A stretch of 64,000 nt of DNA from NCBI GenBank assembly GCA_963715635.1, contig OY970261.1:1860001-1924000 (forward strand), given 5' to 3'. Position numbers and translations under genes: made by a program. Under the pieces are notes generated by a model. It saw only the letters and a program-made list of their open reading frames with translations. It ran no database searches and was not told the DNA's origin. Source of the stretch: JAPKZH01 sp963715635 (GTDB lineage: Bacteria > Acidobacteriota > Aminicenantia > Aminicenantales > UBA4085). Below, in pieces: positions 33,674-43,031 of the stretch (its first letter is position 1; each line of letters opens with the position of its first letter).

Positions 33674-36600
33674 AAAAACAGCCCGTGCGCGAACGATGGC
33701 TTCCGGCCGTCCTGGCCGTGGTGGCCGCGCTGGCGCTTGTCTTTGTCGTCCTCTCTCTCGTGCTGCCGTCCCTCCTCTCCTCCAATTATTATGAGAAAAG
33801 CCTAAAACGCCTTCGGACACAGGCCGAAGCCATTAAAAAAGAATACGCCGGCCTCCTCCAGGATCAGCGCGAAAAACAACGGCAGCTGGCCCAATCTCCA
33901 TTCCCCGAAAAAGGCGAACTCTGGTACGAGAAGTTCAAAAGGTTGAACTTGGACCCCGAGGTGGAAGGCGTTGCCGCCTATACACCGGAGGGAAAATTAA
34001 CCATTTGGCTCGGCAACGTCTTGAACCTGGAAGATACATTCAAAGACTGGGAATCGGTCTCCCTCTTCCAGGGAGCGGCAAATTCCTTCTTAATTAAGGA
34101 CAAGGCCTCCTCCTATCTTGTCTCCGTGCAGAGAGTGCGGCGAAACGAATATCTCGCCCTCTACCGCCTGTTGGCTTTTATTCCCCAGTTCAAATCCCCC
34201 TATCTCCAGGAATACTATTTTTTGGGCTCCCGGCTGCGAAAAAATTGCCAGGTGGATTACCAGGACTTCCGCGAGGACGTCTCCCGGCTGGATAAAATAT
34301 TTGCGGAGCATCAAGACGAATACATCGGCTCGCCCCGCCTGCAGGGCGAAGTCCAGTCCATCTTTTTTCCCCTCCGCAATGAGCAGCAGACAATGATCGC
34401 CACCGTGACTTTGGGTTCACCGTCCCTCACGGCCTTTCGCCTCGCTAAAAAAGAAATGTTTTTACTGATCTTCTACCTTCTTCTCGTTGTTTTTTTTGTC
34501 CTCGTTCTCGTCCACTTCGTCCGTCTCCCCGCTTTCTATCAGAGCAAAAAAATCGGCCCCGGCATTTTCCTCCTTCTTTCCCTGGCGGGCTTGCGGTTTT
34601 CCTTCTTTCCGCTGAGCCGTCTGGGGAACATCCAGTCGCTTCCGATCTTCTCTCCGACACCGGCCAGCTTCCTATCTGTCGGGGATTTCACGAAGTCGCC
34701 GGCCGACATTTTCTTGACCTTCTTCTGCCTATCTCTCCTTTTGGCCGTCGTTGCCTTTTACCTCCAGGAGCTTTATCTTCTCCAGAAAAATAGAGTCGCC
34801 GCCCCCTTGTCCCTGGCTTTCAACGCTCTCGTCTTCCTGGTTTCCATCGCGGCGCTCCTAGCATTCCAAAAGCTCATGGCCCTTTTCGTCGCCAATTCCA
34901 GCATCAATTTGTTGCGATTTTCCCTAACATGGTCTTTTGTGCTTCTCCACGGGGCCCTCATTTTTCTTTTTGCGGGTGTTGTGTTTTTTCTCTTCACGGC
35001 TCTGAGAATAGGCGTCCGCCTCATGTCCCGCCCCACTCTTGGGTTTATCCTTCTTTTGGGAATCGAGACACTCGCATTCCTCGTTTATGGACGTCGCGCA
35101 CCTTTCCTCTTTATTCTGCAGCTCGTCGTACTGTTCGTTCTTGCCGGATTCGCTTATTGGCCGAAGGCTTTCAAACGTAGGGAAGCCGTGTATGTTGCGC
35201 TCGTTCTTATGGCCGTCTTCCTCTACGGAACTCTCCACCAGAACACATCGGAAAAAGCCCGGCGACTGACCCAGTATTTTTTGAAAGATACGATCATCGC
35301 CCAAGAAGACTGGGCCGGTTTTCTGATGCAGGAGGCTTTTTTCGAAATAGAAAAACAGAAAAAAAGCCTGATCGCTTTTCTCAAAGCAAGGCCGGATTCC
35401 CCCTCGGAATTGGCCCATTCGCTCTGGACAAGGACGCCCGCCGATAAATTCAACTGGTATTCGAGCCTCGAGATCCTCGACCCAAAAGGCAACGTCCTTT
35501 CTCGTTTCTCGCTGAACATCCCGGCGACGTTTCGCACGACCGGGAACTGGCCCGATAGTCCGGACTGGGCGCTTACCCGCCTGACCATTCCGTTTATGGA
35601 AAAAGGAAGAGATTTTCTCATCGGCTACAAGGACTGGTTCGAAAACAACGAACGTCTGGGCCGGACCGTGTATTATCTATCCCTGGATTACGACATGCTG
35701 CCGTTCCTTTATTCCGCCAACCCCTATTTCGAGCTGCTCCGCGTGAACTCTCTGCCCTCGCTCAACCAATTCGACTTCCGGTTTGCCGTCTTTGACCCGG
35801 ACGGAAAAATCCTCTTCAACCCCGATAAAATCTCGACGGGCCTTCCCTCCGACCTCCTTCTGCCGGAGTCTTTGAACGCCGCGGGCCGCTGGACAACGTT
35901 CGTCGATCGCGAGAAGACGTTCGACCTCTTTTATTTCCTCTCGGGCAGCCGCATCTATGCCCTGTTCATGCCCCAGAAAAAATTCATCACCTTCACCATC
36001 GAATTTTTCGAGCTCTTCTTTTTCTACGCCCTGATCTTCCTCCTGCCCGTGCTCCTCGTCTCGGTCCTCTGGTCGGGAAAGACGCTCCGCCACCCGCTCT
36101 GGTCGTTTTCCAACCGGGTTTATATTTCCTTCATCGCCGTCGCCCTCGTCCCGCTCTTTCTTTTCACTTTTTTCTCCCGCAACTTTTTCAACCGCGTTTT
36201 CTCGGAGCAGTTCGTCGAGAAGGCGGAGATCCATGCCAACCTGGCCCGCAGCGTCATGGACGATTTTCTCTACTTCCAACAGCAGGAAAAGGCCCAGACC
36301 CCGACCCTTTCCGAAGACCTGGTGCTCTGGATCAGCACGACCATCGCCAATGACGTGAACCTCTACGAGAACGGCCGGCTGGTCTCTTCGAGCCGGAGGG
36401 AATTTTTTGATTCCGGGCTGTTCCCGGAGCTGCTGGACGGCGAAATCTTTTATAAAATCCAATTCGAAAATAACCCGTTTTACGCCCAGACAAGGAACAT
36501 CGGGAATTTCTCCTTTCGCACGCTCACGATTCCCTACGCTTCCCTTGGCCCGCTCCTGCTCATCTCGCTGCCCTTTCCTTTTGAACAGCAGGAAATTGCC

Positions 36601-37536
36601 GATGCCACCCGGCAGCTCATCGAATTTTTGCTTTTTATCTCCGTCTTTTTTATCGCCACGGTCCTGGCGCTGGCCCGGGGCATCGGCGCCATGATCGTCA
36701 CGCCGATCAAAAAGCTCCTGGCGGGGACGAAGGAGGCCGGCCTGGGCAACCTGGAGATCAAGATCGATTACAAAACGCAGGACGAGATGAAAACTCTCGT
36801 CGACGGCTTCAACACGATGATCCAAAACCTCAAGAACCGCGAGCAAGAGCTGGCCGAGATGAGCAAGAAGGTTGCCTGGGCCGAGATGGCCCGCAAGGTG
36901 GCCCATGAAGTCAAGAACCCGCTGACCCCGATCCAACTCTCTACCGAGCATCTGCTCAAGGTCTATGAGGACAAGAAGGGCGATTTCGGCCAAGCGCTCA
37001 AAGAATCCATTTCCTATATCAACAGTGAAGTCGAAAACCTCCGAAAAATCGCACAGGAGTTTCTCGAGATCTCTAAAGAGACCGTCCTCCATAAAGAGGA
37101 CTTCCGTTTTGATGAACTCGTCAGGGAAACGGTCGGGCCCTATAAGAATCTTCTCGCCGAAAGGATCCAGTTCCGGGAATCCTACGAAGGGACAGACTTC
37201 CGCTTCGCAGGCGACCGGGCTAAGCTCAAGGTCGCCCTCCGCAACCTGCTGACCAACGCCATCGAAGCCATCCGGGGCAAGGGCGAAATCCGCGTATCTG
37301 TAACGAAGACGCAGGAGCACCTGATCGTCGAGGTCGAGGACTCGGGCATCGGGATCGAAAAGGAGGCCCTGGAGAGAATCTTCGAGCCCTACTTTTCCAC
37401 CAAGGACGTCGGGACGGGCCTGGGCCTTCCAATTGCCAAAAAAATCATCGAGGACCATGAGGGCACGATCCAGATCACGAGCGAACTCCGAAAAGGAACG
37501 AAAATCACGATTGATTTTCGCCTCATAAAAAGCTAG
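33670..37536 (+). CDS. Very large multi-membrane-domain histidine kinase (NtrY-like C-terminus)
   Basis: This is a 1288-residue sensor kinase. One membrane helix near 12-36 is followed by an extracytoplasmic domain to about 255 and a block of seven or so helices (about 257-520). A second extracytoplasmic domain runs to about 775, with paired helices near 780-835, a third extracytoplasmic segment and a helix at about 975-1000. Then come HAMP, HisKA with EMARKVAHEVKNPLTPIQLS (phospho-acceptor H1079) and HATPase_c with RNLLTNAIEAI (N box), VEDSGIGIE (G1) and VGTGLGLPIAKKI (G2). The C-terminal third resembles NtrY. No response regulator gene is adjacent. The start is a TTG at 33670 overlapping the upstream stop. 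Confidence 0.88.
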   Translation: MKKQPVRERWLPAVLAVVAALALVFVVLSLVLPSLLSSNYYEKSLKRLRTQAEAIKKEYAGLLQDQREKQRQLAQSPFPEKGELWYEKFKRLNLDPEVEGVAAYTPEGKLTIWLGNVLNLEDTFKDWESVSLFQGAANSFLIKDKASSYLVSVQRVRRNEYLALYRLLAFIPQFKSPYLQEYYFLGSRLRKNCQVDYQDFREDVSRLDKIFAEHQDEYIGSPRLQGEVQSIFFPLRNEQQTMIATVTLGSPSLTAFRLAKKEMFLLIFYLLLVVFFVLVLVHFVRLPAFYQSKKIGPGIFLLLSLAGLRFSFFPLSRLGNIQSLPIFSPTPASFLSVGDFTKSPADIFLTFFCLSLLLAVVAFYLQELYLLQKNRVAAPLSLAFNALVFLVSIAALLAFQKLMALFVANSSINLLRFSLTWSFVLLHGALIFLFAGVVFFLFTALRIGVRLMSRPTLGFILLLGIETLAFLVYGRRAPFLFILQLVVLFVLAGFAYWPKAFKRREAVYVALVLMAVFLYGTLHQNTSEKARRLTQYFLKDTIIAQEDWAGFLMQEAFFEIEKQKKSLIAFLKARPDSPSELAHSLWTRTPADKFNWYSSLEILDPKGNVLSRFSLNIPATFRTTGNWPDSPDWALTRLTIPFMEKGRDFLIGYKDWFENNERLGRTVYYLSLDYDMLPFLYSANPYFELLRVNSLPSLNQFDFRFAVFDPDGKILFNPDKISTGLPSDLLLPESLNAAGRWTTFVDREKTFDLFYFLSGSRIYALFMPQKKFITFTIEFFELFFFYALIFLLPVLLVSVLWSGKTLRHPLWSFSNRVYISFIAVALVPLFLFTFFSRNFFNRVFSEQFVEKAEIHANLARSVMDDFLYFQQQEKAQTPTLSEDLVLWISTTIANDVNLYENGRLVSSSRREFFDSGLFPELLDGEIFYKIQFENNPFYAQTRNIGNFSFRTLTIPYASLGPLLLISLPFPFEQQEIADATRQLIEFLLFISVFFIATVLALARGIGAMIVTPIKKLLAGTKEAGLGNLEIKIDYKTQDEMKTLVDGFNTMIQNLKNREQELAEMSKKVAWAEMARKVAHEVKNPLTPIQLSTEHLLKVYEDKKGDFGQALKESISYINSEVENLRKIAQEFLEISKETVLHKEDFRFDELVRETVGPYKNLLAERIQFRESYEGTDFRFAGDRAKLKVALRNLLTNAIEAIRGKGEIRVSVTKTQEHLIVEVEDSGIGIEKEALERIFEPYFSTKDVGTGLGLPIAKKIIEDHEGTIQITSELRKGTKITIDFRLIKS

Positions 37537-37568
37537 AATTTTTTCCCCGTCTGTGGAAAAATAGGGGC

Positions 37569-38075
37569 ATGCGTAAAACTCTCATCACGTATTTCAGCCA
37601 GACGGGCAATACAATAAAAGTCGCCGAGGCGATCTTTTCCGCTCTCGACGGCGATAAGGCCCTCAATCCCATAGGCGAGGTCCAGGGCCTCGACGAATAC
37701 GACCTGGTCTTTGTCGGCTTTCCCGTCCAATCCCACAGCGTTCCCTATAAGGTCGAAGTCTTCCTCAAAAATATCCCCGCCGGCAAAAAAATTGCGCTCT
37801 TTTGCACCCACGGATCTTTAACGGGCTCCAGGCTGTCGAGAGAGGCCCTGGAACACGCCGTTATCCTGGCCTCAAAGGCCAAGGTCCTCGGCACGTATGC
37901 CTGCCGCGGCAAAATCTCTTATGAAACTTTAGCGGTCCTGATCAAATCGCCCGAGCACCAGGAATGGGCGGAGATGGCCGCGTCGGCCAGCACGCATCCA
38001 AACGAGACGGACTTGGCCGAGGCCAAGGTTTTTGCAAGGCAGGTCAAAACGATCAGCAGTCACGGAAATTACTAG
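37569..38075 (+). CDS. Flavodoxin-family protein
   Basis: This 168-residue FMN-binding protein opens with the phosphate-binding loop YFSQTGNTIKVAEAI (9-23). It continues with DEYDLVFVGFPVQSHSVPYK and KKIALFCTHGSLTG, matching the flavodoxin fold strands and isoalloxazine-contact loops. It would carry electrons or act as a small FMN reductase. It lies 32 bases after the histidine kinase stop and may share its transcript. The start is the ATG at 37569. Confidence 0.85.
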   Translation: MRKTLITYFSQTGNTIKVAEAIFSALDGDKALNPIGEVQGLDEYDLVFVGFPVQSHSVPYKVEVFLKNIPAGKKIALFCTHGSLTGSRLSREALEHAVILASKAKVLGTYACRGKISYETLAVLIKSPEHQEWAEMAASASTHPNETDLAEAKVFARQVKTISSHGNY

Positions 38076-38178
38076 GCACCCAATTTGACGCGGACGATCT
38101 TGCCTCGCCTTTCCGCTCCCCTTCCTAAAAGTCAATAAATCATATTGCATTAAAATAAATAGCAGACAGGAGGCCTAA

Positions 38179-39786
38179 ATGAATATTTATCGATTCCGGA
38201 AATATTTTTTGTTCGTAGTGTTTACTTTTATTCTGGCTAGCATAGCACTAATTTTCAGTGGAGCAGACTTTCGAAGGCCTCAAGCTATCCCGGAACAGCC
38301 TGTCTTTGACAATTGCACGAGCATCCTCGTCGGGCGGCTGGCCTCTGTGGGCGGCTCGACCATGACCTCTCATTCATGCGACAGCAACACGGACCGCACC
38401 TGGATCACCATCGTCCCCCATCAAAAACACAAGCCCGGGGAAATGGCCAAAGTCTATTATGAGCCCAAAAGAAGCAAGGGCCCGAACGACACTGACCGGG
38501 TTGAAACGGGCGAGATCCCTCAAGTCGCGGAAACGTATGCCTTCATGAACGCGGCCTATCCGATTATGAATGAGTACCAGCTGGCCATCGGCGAGACAAC
38601 GATCGGCGGCCGCATGGAGCTCAAGAGCAATGAAGGGATTATCGATGCGCCCGAACTGTACCGGCTGGTCCTGGAGAGAGCTAAAACGGCCAGAGAGGCG
38701 ATCAAGGTGGCCGACGAATTGACGGAAAAATATGGCTACAATGATTACGGAGAATGCTTCACGTTTGCAGACCCGAAAGAGGTCTGGCATTTCGAGATCT
38801 ACGGCCCGGGCAAGGGGAAAAAAGGCGCCGTCTGGGCCGCCCAGCGCGTTCCGGACGATGAAATCGGCTGCGACGCCAATGCCAGCCGCATTCGGAAGAT
38901 CGACCTCAAGAACAAGGAATATTTTATGGGCTCCGACAATATCTTCAGCCTGGCCCAGGAAATGGGTTTCTGGAATCCCAAGTCGGGGGAACCATTTGAA
39001 CTCTGCTATGCCTATGCCCCGAGTTCGAGGACGAGCATTTACTGCCGGCGGCGCGAATGGCGGGTGCTGAGCCTTCTTGCGCCCTCCTTAAAGCTCAACC
39101 CCGAATCCGAAAATTATCCGTTCTCGGTAAAGCCCGAGAAAAAAGTCACGGTCCAGGACCTGCTGGCCATTTTCAGGGATTGCTATGACGGGACCGAGTT
39201 CGATATGACCAGGGGTCTGATGGCCGTCAACCGCAAGGGCGAAACCATCAAAAGCCCTGTGGCCAGCCCGTTTCTAAACGGCGATCTTCGCGAGCTTCTC
39301 AAAATAAAGCGCGAACGCCTGATTTGTTCGCCGACGGCGACGTATCTTCAGATCACCCAATCGAGGCAATGGCTGCCCGAATCCATCGGCGGCGTGGTCT
39401 GGCTGGGATATGACAATCCGGCGACGACGCCTCACACGCCTTTTTATTGCGGCATTTCAAAAATGCCAGATTCCTACATGGTTGACGGCCGCTGGGGCTT
39501 CAAGAACGAGAGCGCCTGGTGGGCATTCCGGACCGTGAGCAAGCTGGCCCAGTTCCGCTACCAGGACATGAGCAAAGAAATCGAAAAAGTCTGGAAGCCG
39601 ATCGAGGACAAAGCTTTCATGGACCAGAAAAAAGTCGAAGAGGAAGCCCAGGCGCTTTACAAAAATGACCCGGCCGAGGCCAAGAAATATCTCACGGATT
39701 ATTGCCTCAAGCTGGCCAACGCAGCGGTCGAGGCTTACTGGAAACTAGAAAGAGACCTCTGGACGAAATTTAACTACCAGTTCTAG
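38179..39786 (+). CDS. Peptidase family C69 dipeptidase (PepD-like), exported or membrane-anchored
   Basis: This 535-residue protein has an N-terminal hydrophobic segment (YFLFVVFTFILASIALIFS). Directly after it comes the Ntn-type nucleophile C46 in FDNCTSILVGRLASVGGSTM, followed by SHSCDSNTDRTWITIVP. These are C69 family signatures. The usual PepD requires removal of a propeptide to free the Cys; here the signal region precedes it. Conserved IGETTIGGR and WWAFRTVSKLAQFRYQDM are also present. It hydrolyses dipeptides, probably in the periplasm. The ATG at 38179 has AGGAGG eight bases upstream. Confidence 0.88.
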   Translation: MNIYRFRKYFLFVVFTFILASIALIFSGADFRRPQAIPEQPVFDNCTSILVGRLASVGGSTMTSHSCDSNTDRTWITIVPHQKHKPGEMAKVYYEPKRSKGPNDTDRVETGEIPQVAETYAFMNAAYPIMNEYQLAIGETTIGGRMELKSNEGIIDAPELYRLVLERAKTAREAIKVADELTEKYGYNDYGECFTFADPKEVWHFEIYGPGKGKKGAVWAAQRVPDDEIGCDANASRIRKIDLKNKEYFMGSDNIFSLAQEMGFWNPKSGEPFELCYAYAPSSRTSIYCRRREWRVLSLLAPSLKLNPESENYPFSVKPEKKVTVQDLLAIFRDCYDGTEFDMTRGLMAVNRKGETIKSPVASPFLNGDLRELLKIKRERLICSPTATYLQITQSRQWLPESIGGVVWLGYDNPATTPHTPFYCGISKMPDSYMVDGRWGFKNESAWWAFRTVSKLAQFRYQDMSKEIEKVWKPIEDKAFMDQKKVEEEAQALYKNDPAEAKKYLTDYCLKLANAAVEAYWKLERDLWTKFNYQF

Positions 39787-39808
39787 AGAAAGCTGGAGCA
39801 GCCCAAAA

Positions 39809-40270
39809 TCAAGCGTCGATGCGCTGAATGGGACGACGGAGCAGTTTTCCTTTTTGCCTCTTTTCTTCTTTTAACTCGATCAGAACGCCGCCCAGGCTGC
39901 GCGGATGGATGAAAACTATGCGGCTGCCGCCCGCGCCCAAGTAGGGCTTATCCTGGACAAACTGGACACCCTTCTTCTTCAGCTCTTCAAATGCGCTTTC
40001 GATGTTTTTGACCAGAAAGCAGAAATGGTGAATCCCCTCTCCCCTTTCGGCCAGAAACTTAGCCACGGCCGCCTGCTCATTCAAGGGGGTCACCAATTCC
40101 ACGGTGGGGCTGTGGGGCACATGAAGATGGGCGAGCTTTACACCCCTTTCCGGAAGCTCCTCGATTTTCCCGGCCTTGATTCCGAGAATCCCCTCCCAAA
40201 GGGCGATCTTCGCTTCGAGATCTTTCACGGCGATGCCAATATGGTCAATCTTTTCGATCTCAACTTTCAT
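39809..40270 (-). CDS. mce: Methylmalonyl-CoA epimerase
   Basis: This 153-residue vicinal-oxygen-chelate enzyme interconverts (R)- and (S)-methylmalonyl-CoA. KIDHIGIAVKDLEAKIALWE (7-26) supplies the first metal His. VKLAHLHVPHSPTVELVTPL, GEGIHHFCFLVKNIESA and the late GVLIELKEE supply the others. The catalytic-Glu region is intact. Its ATG overlaps the meaB stop (ATGA), and the two are clearly one operon. The mutase genes themselves are not in this window. The C-terminus carries about 15 extra basic residues (KRQKGKLLRRPIQRIDA). Confidence 0.92.
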   Translation of the reverse strand: MKVEIEKIDHIGIAVKDLEAKIALWEGILGIKAGKIEELPERGVKLAHLHVPHSPTVELVTPLNEQAAVAKFLAERGEGIHHFCFLVKNIESAFEELKKKGVQFVQDKPYLGAGGSRIVFIHPRSLGGVLIELKEEKRQKGKLLRRPIQRIDA

Positions 40271-41229
40271 CTTCGCTCCTTGGGGTTTTTTGTCTTCAAC
40301 CTGGCCACGATTTCGTCCGCCGCCGTATAAGGGTCTATCTCCCTTTTATATATTTTTTCCACATAATTCTCGAACTCGGCATCTTTGAGGGTCCGAGCGA
40401 CAAGCCCGTAAAGCTTATCTTGAGTGATGTCCTTGAGCATCCAGGCGATCAATTTTTTCCGCCTGGCGGCCAGGTCTGATCGCACTTTTTTCGTCCGGAG
40501 CTTCAAGACGGCCTGAACCAACTCTTCCGTTCCCTTGCCCTCGGTCGCCACCGTTTTGACGACGGGCGGAAGGTCTTTATCCTTCAGGCCGAGCTCGAGC
40601 ATGGCCTTGAGTTGGATCTCAATTTTTTCAGCCCCGGGCGTATCGGCTTTGTTGAGGACAAAAATATCGGCGATCTCGATGATCCCGGCCTTGAACACCT
40701 GGATATCATCGCCGGCGCCAGGAGTCAGAATGACCAGGATCAGGTCGGCCAGCTTGACGACTTCGACCTCGTCCTGTCCGACGCCGACAGTTTCGACAAG
40801 GACAATGTCCTTCCCGGATGCTTCAAAAATGGAGATGGCCTCTCCGGTGGCCTTGGCCAGGCCGCCCAGGTGGCCGCGCGTCGCCATGCTGCGGATGAAC
40901 ACGCCGGGGTCCGTGCTGTGACGCATCATGCGGATCCTGTCTCCCAGGATCGCACCGCCTGTGAAAGGGCTTGAAGGATCAACGGCGATGATGCCGATTT
41001 TCTTCCCGTCCGCCCTCAGCCGGCCGATCAACTGGTCCACGAGCGTGCTTTTTCCAGATCCCGGAGCGCCGGTTATTCCCAGGATCAGGCATTCTTTGCA
41101 GTGCGGAAAAAGACTCTTGAGGAGATCCTGCGCGCCGTCCTCGGCGTTTTCTACCAGCGAGATGGCCCGGGCGATAGCCCTGGGATTTCCGCTCAACACG
41201 CCTTTGATAAGATCTGTTTTGTCAGGCAT
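40267..41229 (-). CDS. meaB: Methylmalonyl-CoA mutase-associated GTPase MeaB
   Basis: This 320-residue G3E-family GTPase protects and reloads B12-dependent methylmalonyl-CoA mutase. Walker A GAPGSGKSTLVDQL spans 54-67, a DPSSPFTGGAILGDRIRM switch I segment follows, then VETVGVGQDEVEVVKLAD, and the base-specificity NKAD lies near 203. All motifs are intact. It is immediately upstream of mce with a four-base overlap, supporting a propionate or branched-chain catabolism module. Repeat copy E lies 25 bases upstream of the ATG at 41229. Confidence 0.94.
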   Translation of the reverse strand: MPDKTDLIKGVLSGNPRAIARAISLVENAEDGAQDLLKSLFPHCKECLILGITGAPGSGKSTLVDQLIGRLRADGKKIGIIAVDPSSPFTGGAILGDRIRMMRHSTDPGVFIRSMATRGHLGGLAKATGEAISIFEASGKDIVLVETVGVGQDEVEVVKLADLILVILTPGAGDDIQVFKAGIIEIADIFVLNKADTPGAEKIEIQLKAMLELGLKDKDLPPVVKTVATEGKGTEELVQAVLKLRTKKVRSDLAARRKKLIAWMLKDITQDKLYGLVARTLKDAEFENYVEKIYKREIDPYTAADEIVARLKTKNPKERR

Positions 41230-41253
41230 ATCTCAATTTCCGCATAATAAATT

Positions 41254-41342
41254 CATCGCCAAATGCTCCTTGGAAAGGAGGCAGGGAGCAAAGCGAGCGT
41301 TGGAGGGAAACCCGACCTAAGGGTTTCCCGCCAAGAGTATCC
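41254..41342 (+). repeat. Core-only copy E of the palindromic element
   Basis: It reads ATCGCCAAATGCTCCTTGGA, then AAGGAGGCAGGGAGC, GTTGGAGGGAAACCCGACC and GGGTTTCCCGCCAAGAGTATCC, without the outer arms. It fills the gap between meaB and the acyl-CoA dehydrogenase gene and ends one base before the latter's stop codon. Confidence 0.75.
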
Positions 41343-41343
41343 T

Positions 41344-42489
41344 TTAGTATTCCGAGAGGATTTTCTGGGCGATGATCCAGCGCTGGATCTCCGACGTCCC
41401 TTCTCCGATCGTGGCCAGCTTGGAATCCCGGTAAAACTTCTCCACCGGATAATCTTTAGTAAACCCATAGCCGCCGTGGATCTGGACCGCCATCGAAGAT
41501 GACTTGACGGCCAGTTCGCTGGCGAAGAGCTTGGCCATGGCCGATTCTTTCGGGATTTTCTTCCCCTTGTCCTCTAGAAACGCAGCCCGGTAGGTCAAGA
41601 GCCGGGCGGCTTCGAGCTCCGTGAAGCCGTCCGCCAGCATCCACTGGATGGCCTGAAAATTCCCGATAGGCTGTTCAAACTGCACTCGTTCCTTGGAGTA
41701 TTTCAAGCTCGACTCCAAGGCCCCTGCGGCAATCCCCAGGGAGAAACCGGCAATGCTCACCCGGCCCCCGTCCAGGATGGCCATGGCTGCGCGATAGCCG
41801 TCACCCTCCTTGCCGAGCAGGTTTTCCGCCGGCACTTTGACGTCTTCAAGAATTAGTTCTGCGGTATCCGCGGCCCGGATCCCGAGCTTGTCTTCTTTCT
41901 TGCCCGGCCTGAAGCCTGCCATTCCCTTTTCCAGGATAAAAGCAGAAATCCCGTTCCTTCCCTTGGCCGGGTCGGAGAGGGCCATGACGACATGTATTTC
42001 CGCCAGGCTGGCGTTAGTGATGAAAAGCTTGGTCCCGTTCAAGAGCCAATGATCGCCTTTTTTCTCGGCTCGCGTCTTGAGCGCGGCGGCATCCGAGCCG
42101 GCGCCCGGTTCCGTCAGCGCCCATGCGCCCAGAGTCTGTCCGGATGTCAGGCGGGGCAAATATTTCTTTTTCTGGGCCTCTGTTCCATAAAGGTTGATAT
42201 GGTTCGAACACAGGGAATTGTGGGCAGCGACCACCAGGCCGACTGACGGGTCAACTTTGGAGATCTCTTCCAGGATGATGACATAATCGATATAAGAATA
42301 TCCCGTTCCTCCATACTCGGAAGGGATGATGATTCCCAGCAGCCCCATATCTCCCAGTTTTTTTGTCAGCCCCTCCGGCCATTTTCCCTTCTCATCGTAC
42401 TCCTTGACCAAAGGCTGGATTTCCTTCTGGGCAAAATCTCGGATCGACTCCTTCAAGCTCTTCTGATCTTCCGTTAATAAAAAATCCAT
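41344..42489 (-). CDS. Acyl-CoA dehydrogenase (short/branched-chain or butyryl type)
   Basis: This 381-residue flavoenzyme oxidises acyl-CoA to the 2-enoyl-CoA. It has LTEDQKSLKESIRDFAQKEI at the N-terminus, WALTEPGAGSDAAALKTRAE for FAD/substrate binding, and FEQPIGNFQAIQWMLADG. The end has the catalytic-base region LATIGEGTSEIQRWIIAQKI. The ATG at 42489 with AAGGAG upstream is preferred over the open frame to 42525. It is probably linked functionally to mce/meaB in fatty- or amino-acid degradation. Chain-length preference cannot be told. Confidence 0.92.
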   Translation of the reverse strand: MDFLLTEDQKSLKESIRDFAQKEIQPLVKEYDEKGKWPEGLTKKLGDMGLLGIIIPSEYGGTGYSYIDYVIILEEISKVDPSVGLVVAAHNSLCSNHINLYGTEAQKKKYLPRLTSGQTLGAWALTEPGAGSDAAALKTRAEKKGDHWLLNGTKLFITNASLAEIHVVMALSDPAKGRNGISAFILEKGMAGFRPGKKEDKLGIRAADTAELILEDVKVPAENLLGKEGDGYRAAMAILDGGRVSIAGFSLGIAAGALESSLKYSKERVQFEQPIGNFQAIQWMLADGFTELEAARLLTYRAAFLEDKGKKIPKESAMAKLFASELAVKSSSMAVQIHGGYGFTKDYPVEKFYRDSKLATIGEGTSEIQRWIIAQKILSEY

Positions 42490-42720
42490 GTCGGCTCCTT
42501 GGCAGAATATTTTAATGACATCCACTCAAATCTTACTTTTTAGTCTGCTTCGAAATCAAGAAGAAAAATATTCGGGGAGTCGATTCGGAGACTGCCGCAG
42601 CGACTCCCTTTACAATCCGCGTGGCTTCGAGCGGCATATCCCTAGCCCCAAAATTGGCGACGGAGCTCCTAATTCGCCAAAAACTCAGAGCGCTCCGTTA
42701 AATTTATAGAAAGCATGGAT

Positions 42721-42748
42721 ACCCGACGGGTGGCGTGGTTCGGGGGCC
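42721..42748 (+). repeat. 28-base dispersed repeat, copy 2
   Basis: It is identical to the reverse complement of 22271-22298 and begins ACCCGACGGGTGGCGTGGTT. It lies directly before the two-hairpin module and core copy F. Confidence 0.7.
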
Positions 42749-42762
42749 CCCCAGACACTCTT

Positions 42763-42942
42763 GGATGAGGACCCTTTCACAGGGTCCCCCTCCAACGGGC
42801 GGCGGGAATACCCGCCTGCCCTGCCACCCCTCCAAGGAGCATCTTCCCATGAATTCATCGCGGGATGCTCCATGGAAAGGAGGCAGAGAGCGAAGCGATC
42901 GTTGGAGGGAAACCCGACCTAAGGGTTTCCCTCCAAGAGTAT
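42763..42942 (+). repeat. Hairpin module plus core-only copy F
   Basis: 42763-42840 has stems GGACCCT/AGGGTCC and GGCGGG/CCCGCC in the same order as the first two hairpins of the HAD array, ending CCTCCAAGGAGCAT. Then 42845-42942 repeats the core: ATGAATTCATCG, ATGCTCCATGGAAAGGAGG, GCGTTGGAGGG-like text and AAACCC...GGGTTTCCCTCCAAGAGTATCC. Two related modules are thus fused head to tail. Confidence 0.7.
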
Positions 42943-43031
42943 CCGACAGGACCCGTCGGAAGTGTCTATCGGCAATTTTGGACGTAGCCTCCTTATTTGA
43001 CAAGGATGCTCGATTCATCTAAAGTGTTCCG

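Larger units (their letters stand above)
42490..43031. other. Palindrome-rich intergenic region (542 bases)
   Basis: No gene is convincing. The region holds an inverted repeat GGGAGTCG/CGACTCCC (42575-42608), a second, ACGGAGC/GCTCCGT, around 42660-42700, the 28-base dispersed repeat (42721-42748), a two-hairpin module (42763-42840) and core copy F (42845-42942). The HAD-gene hairpin array at 30782 shares its two-hairpin layout. Confidence 0.65.

Noticed and set aside
35677..37458. 593-codon open frame on the minus strand
   Set aside because: It is the antisense shadow of the histidine kinase gene, whose HisKA and HATPase motifs are unmistakable. The shadow protein is a repetitive charged sequence with no domain.
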